Shown here piece after piece: positions 50,731-59,653 of a DNA stretch of 64,000 nt. Under the pieces are notes generated by a model that did no database searches, was not told the origin of the DNA, and saw only the letters and a program-made list of their open reading frames with translations. Position 1 is the first letter of the stretch. Every line of letters begins with the position of its first letter. The translations under genes were made by a program, and so were the position numbers. Source of the stretch: Streptomyces fodineus (GTDB lineage: Bacteria > Actinomycetota > Actinomycetes > Streptomycetales > Streptomycetaceae); NCBI RefSeq assembly GCF_001735805.1, contig NZ_CP017248.1, positions 8,246,001 to 8,310,000 of the forward strand. Reading direction: 5' to 3'.

Positions 50731-51702
50731 TCACTTCCCGGTGGCCTTGGCCAGGGCCTGCTCGATGCCCTGCAGCTGGCTGGTCTGCCACTGCTGGAAG
50801 GTGGCCCCGGCGGGGGTGAGGGTCTCGGTGACGGTGGCGACCGGGATGCCCTGCGCCTTGGCCTCCTTGACCTGCGCCTGCACGTCCGGTGTGGAGTTCT
50901 GGGAGTTGTAGACGTAGATCTTGATCTTCTTGTTCTTGATCTGCTGGTCGATGGTGGTCTTGTCCTTGGCCGTGGGGTCGGAGCCCTCGCTCATCGCGTC
51001 CAGGAACGTCTCCGGGGTGAGCATCTTCAGCCCCAGGCCCTCGGCGAGCGGCGTGACGATGGACTCGGAGGCACCGATCGGCGTGCCCGCGTACTTCGCT
51101 TTGATGTCGGCGATGAGCTTGTTGTAGCCGGCGAGCGTCTTCGTCTCGAAGGCCGTCTTCTGCTGGTCGAAGTAGGCCGCGTCGGCCGGGTCGGTCTTCT
51201 TGTAGTCCGCGGTGATCTTCTCGATGGCCTGGTGGACGTTGTCCGGGGAGTACCAGCGGTGCGGGTTGCCGCCCGGCTTGATGCCGACGAGGTCGCCGAT
51301 CTTGAGCTGGGTGCGCCCGCTGCCGGGGTTGGCGGCCAGCAGCTTGTCGGCCCAGGCGTCGTAGCCGATGCCGTTGACGATCGTGTACTGGGCGCCGGCC
51401 ACGGTGCGGGCGTCGGCGGCGGTCGGCTCGTAGTCGTGCGGGTCGGTGTTGGGGTTGTTGATGATGCTGGTCACCTTGACATGGCTGCCGCCGAGCTGGG
51501 AGGCGATGCTGCCCCAGAAGTTCTCGGCCGCCACCACCTGGATCGTCTTGTCCGAGCTGCTGCCCGTCGCGGCGGTGTCGCTTGTGTGCGAGGAGGAGGT
51601 GGAGCAAGCGGACGCCGCCACGGCCGTCAGGGCGGCCGTCGTCGTGACCAGTGCGATCCTCACGGACGGCCGGGCGGAACGAGAGGCGGGGGCGGTGGAC
51701 AT
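50731..51702 (-). CDS. znuA: ZnuA-type metal-binding lipoprotein
   Basis: This 323-residue protein has a lipoprotein signal peptide with Cys33 in the lipobox AASAC. The cluster-9 binding fold carries His ligand regions DPHDYEP and NPHRWYSP, and a late acidic site. The usual His-rich loop of ZnuA is absent. It captures the metal outside the membrane. Two Zur-like boxes lie 75-118 bases upstream of the ATG at 51702, so low zinc should induce it. Confidence 0.93.
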   Translation of the reverse strand: MSTAPASRSARPSVRIALVTTTAALTAVAASACSTSSSHTSDTAATGSSSDKTIQVVAAENFWGSIASQLGGSHVKVTSIINNPNTDPHDYEPTAADARTVAGAQYTIVNGIGYDAWADKLLAANPGSGRTQLKIGDLVGIKPGGNPHRWYSPDNVHQAIEKITADYKKTDPADAAYFDQQKTAFETKTLAGYNKLIADIKAKYAGTPIGASESIVTPLAEGLGLKMLTPETFLDAMSEGSDPTAKDKTTIDQQIKNKKIKIYVYNSQNSTPDVQAQVKEAKAQGIPVATVTETLTPAGATFQQWQTSQLQGIEQALAKATGK

Positions 51703-51777
51703 GCGGGAGCTCCTTCGGGCGATACCGGACGCGTGGCGGACACGCGTCGGCCGTGGGGCGACACTTTCGACGCTAGA

Positions 51778-51820
51778 TGGGAATGATTTTCAGATCAATG
51801 CAAGATGAAAACCGTTGCCA
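51778..51820. promoter_or_regulatory. pair of Zur-box-like sites before znuA
   Basis: TGGGAATGATTTTCA (51778-51792) and TGAAAACCGTTGCCA (51806-51820) are both close to the Zur consensus. Two boxes 28 bases apart would allow tight repression of the importer operon. Confidence 0.8.
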
Positions 51821-52010
51821 TCTTTTGACTCTGCGTACGACTGCTCGGGCTGCGTAGCAGGGGGTGCGGCGGTGTCGCCGGGAGAAGCGTCGGCGGCCGT
51901 CGCTCACGAGGACCGGGTGTCCTGGTGGGCGACGGCCGCCGAGGAGGCGAAGTGGCCGGCCTGATTGCGGAACGCCGGTTCCCGCAGTCGGGGTCGTGAC
52001 CGGCAGTGGT

Positions 52011-52403
52011 TCAGCAGTCGCGGAACTCCGGCGACTGGTTGAGGATCTGCGCGCGCAGCGAGGTGAAGCGGGTGTGGGTGGCGCCGCCGAGCGCCTCGGG
52101 GCGGAAGGCGGCGACGCGGTGGCAGTTCTGGAAGGCGAGGGCGATGCCGAAGTGCCGTTCCAGGCTGCCCCGGATCGCGTCGCTGGACAGGGCGCGCAGC
52201 AGCTGGCCGCGCTCCTTCTCGGAGGGCGGCGGGGTCTGGTTGTCGGCGAACTCCGCCGTGCCGGACCGCAGTTCCTCAGCCAGGCGGGCGATGACGTCGT
52301 AGGCGTACGGCAGGGAGGTGCGCACCGTTTCCACGAAGTCCTGCTCCCGTACCTCGCCGTTCTCGGCTTCGGCGAGCAGCTGCGGGGAGACGTCGAGTGA
52401 CAT
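52011..52403 (-). CDS. hypothetical protein, co-oriented with the CooC-like ATPase
   Basis: This 130-residue protein is not recognised. It is mostly helical in character and charged (FVETVRTSLPYAYDVIARLA, then ERGQLLRALSSDAIRGSLER), with a Cys-His pair in FQNCHRV and a final Cys. No membrane segment. It lies 39 bases after the CooC-like gene and in the same direction behind a Zur-like box, so the two may act together. Confidence 0.7.
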   Translation of the reverse strand: MSLDVSPQLLAEAENGEVREQDFVETVRTSLPYAYDVIARLAEELRSGTAEFADNQTPPPSEKERGQLLRALSSDAIRGSLERHFGIALAFQNCHRVAAFRPEALGGATHTRFTSLRAQILNQSPEFRDC

Positions 52404-52442
52404 GAAGGGCTGTCCTGTTCTGTGGTTCTGGTCTTGAGGGGG

Positions 52443-53405
52443 TCAGGCGAAGGCGGTCAGTGCTGCGGGGCCGTGCCGGAAGTCCGGGTCGACCTGGGTG
52501 GCGAGGTCCTGGCCGGTGGCTTCGTTGGCCCAGGCGGCGGCGTTGCGCAGATGGAAGTCGACGGCGTGCTTCTGGAAGGCGGCCCAGTCTTTGGTGCGGG
52601 CGTCCACGGCCGCGCGCAGCCGGTCCAGTGCGCGGGTGTTGTGGGGCTCCAGCTCGCCGTGACCGTCGCGGCCCTGCTCCTGGGCGCGCACGTACGACGA
52701 CTGCTCGCAGTGGACGATCAGATCCACGCCGACGTGGCCGCGCAGGAAGGCCAGGTCGTCCTCGCCGGTGACCTTGTTGCCGACGACGGCGACCGGGATG
52801 CCGAACTCGGCGGCGTGGTCGCGGTACTGGCGGTAGACGGAGAGGCTTTTGCGGGTCGGTTCGACGACCAGGAACGTCATGTCGAAACGGGTGAACAGAC
52901 CCGAGGCGAAGGCGTCGGCGCCGGCGGTCATGTCGACGACGACGTACTCGCCGGGGTCGTCCACGAGGTGGTTGAGGTAGAGCTCGACCGCGCCGAGCTT
53001 GGAGTGGTAGCAGGCCACGCCGAGATCGCTCTCGTCGAAGGCGCCGGTCACCATCAGCGGTACGCCGCCGACCTCCTGCACGTGGTGGCCGTGGATCTCG
53101 TCGTCGCCCAGCAGGCGCAACAGTCGGGAGCCGCGGCCCGGCGGTGTCGTCTTGACCATGGCGTCGCGGGACGGGATCCGCGGGTTCGTGCCCCGCAGGT
53201 AGTCCTTGATCTCGCCGGTGCGCGCGCTGAGCGGTGGCGCGGTGAACAGCTCGTCCTCGTCGAGGCCAAGGGCGTACGCCAGGTGCTGGTTGATGTCGCA
53301 GTCGATGGCGACGACCGGCGCGCCCGAGCGCGCCAGATGACGGGAGAAGAGTGCGGACAGCGTCGTCTTGCCGCTGCCGCCCTTTCCGACGAATGCGACA
53401 CGCAT
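52443..53405 (-). CDS. CooC/MinD-like ATPase, metal-cofactor maturation type
   Basis: This 320-residue protein has a deviant Walker A FVGKGGSGKTTLSA at the N-terminus, as in CooC, MinD and ArsA. The core has VVVDMTAGADAF and VVEPTRKSL, typical of the CO-dehydrogenase maturation factor group. CooC proteins insert metals with ATP hydrolysis. It starts just downstream of a Zur-like box (53422-53436), so it belongs to the zinc-responsive genes; its client is unknown. Confidence 0.88.
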   Translation of the reverse strand: MRVAFVGKGGSGKTTLSALFSRHLARSGAPVVAIDCDINQHLAYALGLDEDELFTAPPLSARTGEIKDYLRGTNPRIPSRDAMVKTTPPGRGSRLLRLLGDDEIHGHHVQEVGGVPLMVTGAFDESDLGVACYHSKLGAVELYLNHLVDDPGEYVVVDMTAGADAFASGLFTRFDMTFLVVEPTRKSLSVYRQYRDHAAEFGIPVAVVGNKVTGEDDLAFLRGHVGVDLIVHCEQSSYVRAQEQGRDGHGELEPHNTRALDRLRAAVDARTKDWAAFQKHAVDFHLRNAAAWANEATGQDLATQVDPDFRHGPAALTAFA

Positions 53406-53421
53406 GGCTAGCCACCTCTAT

Positions 53422-53436
53422 TGGAAATGGATTTCA
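53422..53436. promoter_or_regulatory. Zur-box-like site before the CooC-like gene
   Basis: TGGAAATGGATTTCA is a near-perfect Zur-like palindrome, 17 bases from the CooC-like ATG. It could also serve a rightward transcript. Confidence 0.75.
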
Positions 53437-53567
53437 TGAGCATATGCTCGGGGTGTGTGAGGGTGGTGTCAAATCGCTCGTTTCCCAACTTGCTCGTTTC
53501 CCACGCGAGTTGGGCTGCCTCTGGCGCAAACAGGAGACCCTTTGACCCATACGGAGGAGACACGGAG

Positions 53568-54029
53568 ATGAGCGATGCCGCAGGCGGCCGTCGGGGCCGC
53601 CCACACGGGGTCATGGTCTCCACCGGTTGCCCGGGGAAGATGCTGCCTTGTCGGAGCGGCCGGGGCCTGCATGCCGCCGTGCAGCCGTGCGGGGTCGACC
53701 GCACGCCCCATGGGGTCGCCGTACGCCTCGGCCCGTTGGTGACGGAAGCCGACGCCGAGGTGGTTGGGGCGTGGCTGCGGGCCGGGATGCCCGACGACGG
53801 CTCGCTGCACGATCGGCTCCGAGCGGAACCCGCGCCGCGGCAGGTCGCCCACCTCAACTCACGGGCTGTTTCCGGGCGCGCGGACGCGACGGATGAGGTG
53901 CGCGTCAGCCGAGGTCGCGTACGCCGAGGCGCAGGTGCTCGATGTGGTGGACGGCCTGGTCGAGGAGCTGGGCGACGTGGTCGTCGTAGAGGCTGTAGAC
54001 GATGCGGCGGCCGTCGCGGCGGCCGGTGA
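53568..54029 (+). CDS. doubtful rightward frame in the CooC-ArsR gap
   Basis: ATG 53568 behind GGAGACACGGAG opens a frame of about 153 codons that runs into the antisense of the ArsR gene. Its first half has several cysteines (STGCPGKMLPC, VQPCGVD) and the stretch VAVRLGPLVTEADAEVVGAW reads like real protein. The second half looks non-coding. It may be a truncated Zur-regulated gene sharing the 53422 box, or chance. No family recognised. Confidence 0.25.
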   Translation: MSDAAGGRRGRPHGVMVSTGCPGKMLPCRSGRGLHAAVQPCGVDRTPHGVAVRLGPLVTEADAEVVGAWLRAGMPDDGSLHDRLRAEPAPRQVAHLNSRAVSGRADATDEVRVSRGRVRRGAGARCGGRPGRGAGRRGRRRGCRRCGGRRGGR

Positions 54030-54267
54030 CCAGGCCGAGGGCGCGCAGCAGGCGCAGTTGGTGGGAGACCGCGGACTGTTCCATGCCGATGGCGCAGGCG
54101 AGTTCGCCGACGGGGTACGGACGCTGCCGCAGGGCGGTGAGGATCAGCAGGCGGGACGGTGTGGCGAGGGCCTGGAGTGTCGTGGCGACGGACGCGGCGG
54201 TGGCTTCGTCGAGCCGGGCGGCCGCGAGGACGTCACGGCCGCCGGCGTCGAGGTCATCGGCGTGCAC
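53905..54267 (-). CDS. ArsR/SmtB-family zinc-type repressor
   Basis: This 120-residue protein has the SmtB-type core ATTLQALATPSRLLILTALR, recognition helix MEQSAVSHQLRLLRALGLV and the alpha-5 metal site DDHVAQLLDQAVHHIEHLRL. That places it with zinc sensors such as SmtB/ZiaR. The GTG start 54267 overlaps the ferredoxin gene by 14 bases. It is a clear paralog of the ArsR at 59695. Confidence 0.88.
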   Translation of the reverse strand: MHADDLDAGGRDVLAAARLDEATAASVATTLQALATPSRLLILTALRQRPYPVGELACAIGMEQSAVSHQLRLLRALGLVTGRRDGRRIVYSLYDDHVAQLLDQAVHHIEHLRLGVRDLG

Positions 54268-54655
54268 GGGCGCGGGCCTCGCGCGGTGGGCGGATGAGCT
54301 GGAGGGCCAGGGTGGCGGGCGGTTCGGCGATGCCGGGTCCGCCCGCCCGCGCCCAGCGCAGCAGGTCGTCGGTGCTGTCGTCGTCCGTCGCGAAGCCGAC
54401 CCAGACGGCACGGCCCCCGGCTCGGCGCCCGGCGGTGGAGGGCTGGACGACGATGACGTTGGCCTGGTCACAGGGGCCGAGGCAGTCCGTCGTACGGACC
54501 TGGAAGCCGTGTTCTGCCGCGCCGGCGCGCAGTCGGTCCAGTTGCCAGGCGTGGTCGGTGCCGGGGTGCTTGCGCGGGTTGCCGCAGCAGCAGCCTCGGC
54601 ACACGACGAGCGTGCAGGGGCGGGGGGCGGCCGCCCGGATGACGGAGCGGTTCAC
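54254..54655 (-). CDS. thioredoxin-like [2Fe-2S] ferredoxin protein
   Basis: This 133-residue protein has the cysteine pattern of thioredoxin-fold [2Fe-2S] ferredoxins: VVCRGCCCGNPRKH at the N-terminus and DCLGPCDQANVIVV in the middle. The GTG start overlaps the WD40 stop (54652-54655). Its place between a WD40 protein and a zinc-type ArsR suggests an electron-transfer or metal-related role in low zinc, not established. Confidence 0.85.
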   Translation of the reverse strand: MNRSVIRAAAPRPCTLVVCRGCCCGNPRKHPGTDHAWQLDRLRAGAAEHGFQVRTTDCLGPCDQANVIVVQPSTAGRRAGGRAVWVGFATDDDSTDDLLRWARAGGPGIAEPPATLALQLIRPPREARARARR

Positions 54656-55677
54656 AGCGCGGTCCGGGATGGCAGGCCGTACGTCCGGATCCGGCCGTCC
54701 CGCCACGCGACGGCCAGCAGGTGGGGGCCTGCCCAGGCAAGTGCGGCGACCGCCGCGCCCGTGCCGTCCAGTTCGCGCACGGGCCGCAGGCGCGCCTGGG
54801 GCCGCCCGGCCGTGGCGTGCCACAGGGCCACGGTGCCGTCGGCGCCGCCGCTGGCCAGATGCCCGGCCGCGCCCGGCCGCCAGGCCAGCGCGGTCACCGT
54901 CTCGTGGCCGCGGAGCGAGCGCGGTGCGGTGCCCTCCGGGCCCTTGCCGGAGAAGTCCCACACGGTCACGTCCGGTGCACCGTCGGCGGCCAGCCAGAAG
55001 CCGGTGTCGTCGAAGGCGAGCCGGGAGACCTTCTCCGGGTAGCCGGACATGGTGAGTTCGCCTCCGTCTCGCGCCCTCCAGATGTGGATGGAGGCGTCCT
55101 GGTTGCCGCTGCAGATCCATCTCCCGGTTGGCGCGACGGCGAGTGCGAGGTGGGAGCCGACGTAGGGGTAGGTGGCGACAGGCTTCTCGGTGTGCCTCTC
55201 GTGGCAGCGCACGGCCCCGTACGCGGCCACGGCCAGGCGCCGCCCCTGCCGCATCCAGGCGAGGTCGGTGACGGTCGACGCAGCGGGCTCCGTACGCCAC
55301 AACTCGCCGCCGTCCGCGTCGAGTACCAGTGCGCGGCGGCCAGAGGCGACCGCGACCCGGGTGCCGTCGGCCCAGGCGGCGGCAGCCGACCAGGCGCCGG
55401 ACTCCCGCACCGTCGTGCGCCCGTCGGAGCGGCGCCACAGCGCGTACCCCATCGGACCTGTCGCCACCACGTGCCCGGCATCCGGGGAGAGCGCGACCGT
55501 GAGTGCGCCTCCGGGAAGCTCGAACGCCCCGGTCTCGGCGCCCATCGCCGCGTCGAGAACCTTCACCGTCCCCTCGGCCCCGGCGACGGCGACCAGCTCA
55601 CTTCGTGCACTGAGCGCGACGGGTGCGTCGTCGACGCCGGCCTCCCAGGCGAGCGGGGACTGAACCGTCGTACTCAC
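54652..55677 (-). CDS. WD40-repeat protein
   Basis: This 341-residue protein consists of about seven WD40-like blades (for example DASIHIWRARDGGEL, PDVTVWDFSGKG, DGTVALWHATAG). It has no signal peptide or enzymatic domain, so it is probably a scaffold. The GTG start overlaps the CobW stop and its stop overlaps the ferredoxin start, so three genes are translationally chained. Confidence 0.88.
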   Translation of the reverse strand: MSTTVQSPLAWEAGVDDAPVALSARSELVAVAGAEGTVKVLDAAMGAETGAFELPGGALTVALSPDAGHVVATGPMGYALWRRSDGRTTVRESGAWSAAAAWADGTRVAVASGRRALVLDADGGELWRTEPAASTVTDLAWMRQGRRLAVAAYGAVRCHERHTEKPVATYPYVGSHLALAVAPTGRWICSGNQDASIHIWRARDGGELTMSGYPEKVSRLAFDDTGFWLAADGAPDVTVWDFSGKGPEGTAPRSLRGHETVTALAWRPGAAGHLASGGADGTVALWHATAGRPQARLRPVRELDGTGAAVAALAWAGPHLLAVAWRDGRIRTYGLPSRTAL

Positions 55678-56936
55678 GCGGCGGCTCCCGCTGTGGCCAG
55701 GCAGCCTGCGAAGCCGAGTTCGAGGGCCTCGCGGTCGAGGTCGCGGCCGATGAACACCAGCTTGTTCGTTCGGGGTTCGCCCTCCTGCCAGTCGCGTCCG
55801 AAGGTGCCGTCGAGCAGCATGTGCACGCCCTGGAAGACGTACTGCTTGGGCGCTCCGGCGATGGCCAGGATGCCCTTGGAGCGGAAGAGGTCGACGCCCT
55901 TGGTGCGCAGCAGGGTGCCGAGCCAGGTGTTGAGGCGGTCCTCGTCGAGCTCGCCCGCCAGCTCGATGCCGACCGAGGTGACGGTGGTGTCGTGCTGGTG
56001 CTCGGTCTCGGTGAGGAAGGCGGGATCGTCGGCGAGCACCCGCTCGAGGTCGAACGCGCCCACGTCCAGCACCTCGTGCAGACTGATGCGCGCGTGCTTC
56101 GCGGGGATGATCCGCACTCCGCCGTTGATGGCCCGGATGCGGCGCACGACCTGTCCGATGGTTTCCTCGTCGGCCAGGTCGGTCTTGTTGAGGACGACGC
56201 GGTCGGCGAAGGCGATCTGTTCGACGGCCTCGTTCTCCACGCCCTCCGGCTTGATCTCGTCCAGGTGCTGGAGCACGTGGGCGGCGTCGACGAGGGTGAC
56301 GATGGCGTCCAGCCGCAGCTGGGCGGCGATCTCGTCGTCCATGAAGAAGGTCTGTGCGACGGGCGCGGGGTCGGCGAGGCCGGTGGTCTCGATGAGGATG
56401 TGGTCGAACTTCTCGCGGCGCCGCATCAGCGCGCCCAGGATGCGGATCAGATCTCCGCGCACGGTGCAGCAGATGCAGCCGTTGTTCATCTCGAAGATCT
56501 CTTCCTCGGCGTCGAGGACGAGGGCGTCGTCGATGCCGACCTCGCCGAACTCGTTCTCGATGACGGCGATCCTCAGGCCGTGGTTCTCGGTGAGGATGCG
56601 GTTGAGGAGGGTGGTCTTGCCGGAGCCGAGGAAGCCGGTCAGGACGGTGACGGGGACCCGTTCGTCGCGCGGCTCTTCGGTTAGAGGGGTGGTCAAGTCG
56701 GTCTCCTGGTCGTGCTGTTCGGCGGCGAGAAGGGCGGCTCGCAGGTCGTCCTCGGTGATCTGTTCGGCGGGGCGGTGCAGGGTCCAGCGGCGGGCGTCGC
56801 CCTCCATCGGCAGCACGACGACGACCGTTTCCAGCGGCGGGCAGCCCGGTTCGGTACAGGCGAGCTGGCGGATCAGGACGGCGGTGTCGTCGTCGAGATC
56901 GAGCAGCGTGCGCACGGTCTCCTTCAGCTCGCGCAA
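55674..56936 (-). CDS. COG0523/CobW GTPase with N-terminal extension
   Basis: This 420-residue protein has an N-terminal domain of about 90 residues (ETVRTLLDLDDDTAVLIRQL, ACTEPGCPPLE) before Walker A TGFLGSGKTT. The metal motif NNGCICC, guanine motif LNKTDLAD and CobW C-terminal domain follow. The frame starts at TTG 56936, but an ATG at about 57001 behind AAGGAGAAG would give a natural start if one base were changed in the GC-run between. It lies directly after the Zur-like gene and starts the chain CobW-WD40-ferredoxin. Confidence 0.9.
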   Translation of the reverse strand: MRELKETVRTLLDLDDDTAVLIRQLACTEPGCPPLETVVVVLPMEGDARRWTLHRPAEQITEDDLRAALLAAEQHDQETDLTTPLTEEPRDERVPVTVLTGFLGSGKTTLLNRILTENHGLRIAVIENEFGEVGIDDALVLDAEEEIFEMNNGCICCTVRGDLIRILGALMRRREKFDHILIETTGLADPAPVAQTFFMDDEIAAQLRLDAIVTLVDAAHVLQHLDEIKPEGVENEAVEQIAFADRVVLNKTDLADEETIGQVVRRIRAINGGVRIIPAKHARISLHEVLDVGAFDLERVLADDPAFLTETEHQHDTTVTSVGIELAGELDEDRLNTWLGTLLRTKGVDLFRSKGILAIAGAPKQYVFQGVHMLLDGTFGRDWQEGEPRTNKLVFIGRDLDREALELGFAGCLATAGAAA

Positions 56937-57411
56937 CTGTGGACTGGGCCCCGGGGGCCGGGGCGCGATCCCAGTGGCATGGCGGTTCTTCTCCTTCGTT
57001 CCCGGACGGCCGGCCTCCGTCTGTGCGGGCCAGACAGTCGGCGCAGACGCCGGTGAGTTCGACGGTGTGCTCGACCGCGGTGAAGCCGGTGCCGGCGGCG
57101 ATCCGGCCCGCCCACTCCTCGACGACCTCGGAGTCCACCGGCCGGCTGCGACCGCAGTCGCGGCACATCAGGTAGTGGCGGTGTCCGTCGGCGGGGCGCA
57201 GCCGGTAGAGCCGCCCGCCGGCCTCGTCGCGTACGACATCGACGCCGGCGTCCGCCTCCAGCTCGCTCAGGGCGCGGTAGACGGTGGTCAGTCCGATCGC
57301 GTGATCGCCGGACACCAGATGGGCGTACAACTCCTGGGCCGAGACGAAGTCCTGGCAGCCCGCGAGTGCGCGCATGACGGCCTTGCGTTGTCGGGTCATC
57401 CGGCCGCCCAT
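56924..57411 (-). CDS. Fur-family regulator, Zur type, with disturbed C-terminus
   Basis: The first 125 or so residues are a good Zur paralog: VMRALAGCQDFVSAQELYAH, GLTTVYRALSEL, HRHYLMCRDCGRSRPVDSEV and VCADC. The frame then passes the expected end without a stop and reads on through the antisense-like frame of the CobW gene. A single base change near 56940-56965 would bring in the TGA at 56924-56926. I end the gene there. The start may be ATG 57399 (MTRQRKAV). A Zur-like box lies 51 bases upstream, so it is probably autoregulated. Confidence 0.8.
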
Positions 57412-57461
57412 GACGCATCACCCCCTATGGCTTGTGCCGGGTCGGCACGCTCCACCGTAGA

Positions 57462-57476
57462 TGGAAATGAAATCCA
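57462..57476. promoter_or_regulatory. Zur-box-like site before the second Zur paralog
   Basis: TGGAAATGAAATCCA has matching TGGA/TCCA ends and the typical AT-rich centre. It precedes the leftward Zur-CobW-WD40-ferredoxin-ArsR genes. Confidence 0.8.
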
Positions 57477-57603
57477 TGTCCATATGAGTGATCGCTCATG
57501 TGTTGGCCGACCGGCGCCACCGTGGCGGAAGGGCCGCCGAAGCAGTCGGACGGCAACGGCCCGCTGCACCCGTGCCGGTGCGGCGGGCCGAGGGCCTGGA
57601 GGG

Positions 57604-59598
57604 TCAGGCGCGGGCCTCCGTGAGGGCCCGGGTCCAGGCGACCTCGCGCAGGAGCCGCAGGCCGTTGAGGCCGACGATGACGGTCGAGCCCTCGTGGCCG
57701 AGGACTCCGAGGGGCAGGGGGAGGGTGGCGGTGAGGTCCCAGACGACCAGGCCGGAGATGAACACGGCGGCGATGACCAGGTTCTGCACGACCAGGCGGC
57801 GCGCCCGGCGGGAGAGGGCCACCACGGCGGGCACGGGGGCCAGTTCGTCGCGCACGATCACCGCGTCGGCGGTCTCCAAGGCGAGGTCGGAGCCGGCCCG
57901 GCCCATGGCGATACCGGTGTGGGCCGCGGCCAGGGCAGGCGCGTCGTTGACGCCGTCACCCACGACCAGGACCTTGCGGCCGGCCTGCTCCAGTTCCCGG
58001 ACCGCGGCCACCTTGTCCTGCGGGAGCAGTCCGGCGCGGACGTCGGTGATACCGGCCTCGGCGGCCAGGCGGGCGGCGGCGCGGGGATTGTCGCCGGTGA
58101 CCAGCGTCGGCGCGGTCCCGGTGAGCGCGGTGAGGGAGGCGACTGTGGCGGTGGCGTCCGGCCGCAGCCGGTCGGCGATGCCCATGACTCCGGCCGGCGT
58201 GCCGTCGGCCACCACCAGGACCGCGGTGTGCCCGCCGTCCTCCAGTTCGGCGGCGACGGCGGTGTGCGCGCCCTCCGAACCGTGCGCGCCCTCCGAACCG
58301 GACAGCAGCCGGGCGGGGGAGCCGACGGCGATCTTACGGCCGTCTACCGTGGCGGTGACTCCGACGCCCGGGGTGGAGGTGAAGTCCTCGGCGTCGGGCA
58401 GGGCGAGCCCTCGGGCGCGTGCGGCGGCGACGACGGCGCGGGCCAACGGGTGTTCGCTCGGGTGCTCGGCCGCTGCTGCCAGCCGGAGCAACTGTCCTTC
58501 CGTGAGCCCTGAGTCGGGCAGTGGGCGCAGGACGGTCACGCGCGGGGTGCCCTCGGTGAGGGTGCCGGTCTTGTCCAGTGCCACCGCGTCCACCTGACCG
58601 AGGCGTTCCATCACCACCGCGGATTTCACCAGCACACCGTGCCGCCCGGAGTTGGCGATCGCGGACAGCAGCGGCGGCATGGTCGCCAGGACGACCGCAC
58701 ACGGCGAGGCGACGATCATGAAGGTCATGGCCCGCAGCAGCGAGCCGGTCAGCGCGGCGCCGAACGCGAGCGGCACCGCGAACACGGCGAGCGTGGCCGC
58801 CACCATACCGATCGAGTAGCGCTGTTCGACCTTCTCGATGAACAACTGGGTCGGCGCCTTGGTCTCCGACGCCTCCTCGACCATCTGCACGATCCGGGCG
58901 ATCACCGAGTCCGAGGCGTCCCGCTCGACCTTGATCCGCAGTGCGCCGGTGCCGTTGAGGGTGCCCGCGAACACCTCGTCGCCGGGTTCCTTCGCCACGG
59001 GCAGCGGCTCGCCCGTGATGGTGGCCTGGTCTACCTCGCTCGCCCCGTCCAGCACCCGTCCGTCGGCGCCGATCCGCTCGCCGGGCCGCACCAGGACGGT
59101 GTCACCGACGGCGATATCTGCGGTGGGTACGGTCTCCTCGGTGCCGTTGCCGTGCAGCCGGGTCGCGGTGGCCGGGGCGAGGTCGAGCAGTCCGCGCACC
59201 GAGTCGGCGGTGCGGGCGGTCGCCAGCGCCTCCAGGGCGCCGGAGGTGGCGAAGATGACGATCAGCAGGGCGCCGTCCATGACCTGGCCGACAGCGGCGG
59301 CCCCCAGCGCGGCCACGATCATCAGCAGGTCGACGTCGAGAGTCTTCTCCCGCAGCGCCTGCAGTCCGGCCAGCGCGGGCTCCCAGCCGCCGGCGGCGTA
59401 GGCGAGCCCGTACAGCGATCCCCACATCCCGGCGGGCGCGCCGGTCAGCTGTAGCGGGAGGGCGAGCAGGAACAGCGCTGTGGCCGTCGCGGCCCAACGG
59501 GCCTCGGGCAGCGCGAAGACCCGGGTTCGCCGCCGGGAGGGGGCGTCCGGGCGCGCAGTCGGGGCGGGTGCGGGCCGCTCGGTGAGGGTGGAAGACAT
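57604..59598 (-). CDS. P1B-type heavy-metal ATPase (Zn/Cd exporter type)
   Basis: This 664-residue protein has the SPC metal site in TM6 (IVASPCAVVLATMPP), phosphorylation site DKTGTLTEG, the HP motif (SEHPLARA), TGDNPRAA and GDGVNDAPAL. The SPC motif with DKTGT fits Zn/Cd/Pb ATPases; no N-terminal CxxC domain is present. It exports metal at the membrane. It diverges from an ArsR-family gene with an SmtB-like operator between them, the classic ziaR-ziaA layout. Confidence 0.93.
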   Translation of the reverse strand: MSSTLTERPAPAPTARPDAPSRRRTRVFALPEARWAATATALFLLALPLQLTGAPAGMWGSLYGLAYAAGGWEPALAGLQALREKTLDVDLLMIVAALGAAAVGQVMDGALLIVIFATSGALEALATARTADSVRGLLDLAPATATRLHGNGTEETVPTADIAVGDTVLVRPGERIGADGRVLDGASEVDQATITGEPLPVAKEPGDEVFAGTLNGTGALRIKVERDASDSVIARIVQMVEEASETKAPTQLFIEKVEQRYSIGMVAATLAVFAVPLAFGAALTGSLLRAMTFMIVASPCAVVLATMPPLLSAIANSGRHGVLVKSAVVMERLGQVDAVALDKTGTLTEGTPRVTVLRPLPDSGLTEGQLLRLAAAAEHPSEHPLARAVVAAARARGLALPDAEDFTSTPGVGVTATVDGRKIAVGSPARLLSGSEGAHGSEGAHTAVAAELEDGGHTAVLVVADGTPAGVMGIADRLRPDATATVASLTALTGTAPTLVTGDNPRAAARLAAEAGITDVRAGLLPQDKVAAVRELEQAGRKVLVVGDGVNDAPALAAAHTGIAMGRAGSDLALETADAVIVRDELAPVPAVVALSRRARRLVVQNLVIAAVFISGLVVWDLTATLPLPLGVLGHEGSTVIVGLNGLRLLREVAWTRALTEARA
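58264..58299 (-). repeat. 18-bp tandem duplication inside the P-type ATPase gene
   Basis: GTGCGCGCCCTCCGAACC occurs twice in a row on the plus strand. It duplicates six residues (GSEGAH twice) in the nucleotide-binding domain. In frame, so the gene stays intact. Confidence 0.9.
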
Positions 59599-59653
59599 GA
59601 CGAAGAACCCTTCGGGAGGGCAGGGCAGAACGACTCAACCACCATACAGGTAC

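Noticed and set aside
54652..57411. A single 919-residue Zur-WD40 fusion protein
   Set aside because: The middle third is the shadow frame of the CobW gene and low-complexity Arg/Pro-rich; the WD40 protein has its own GTG start coupled to the CobW stop.
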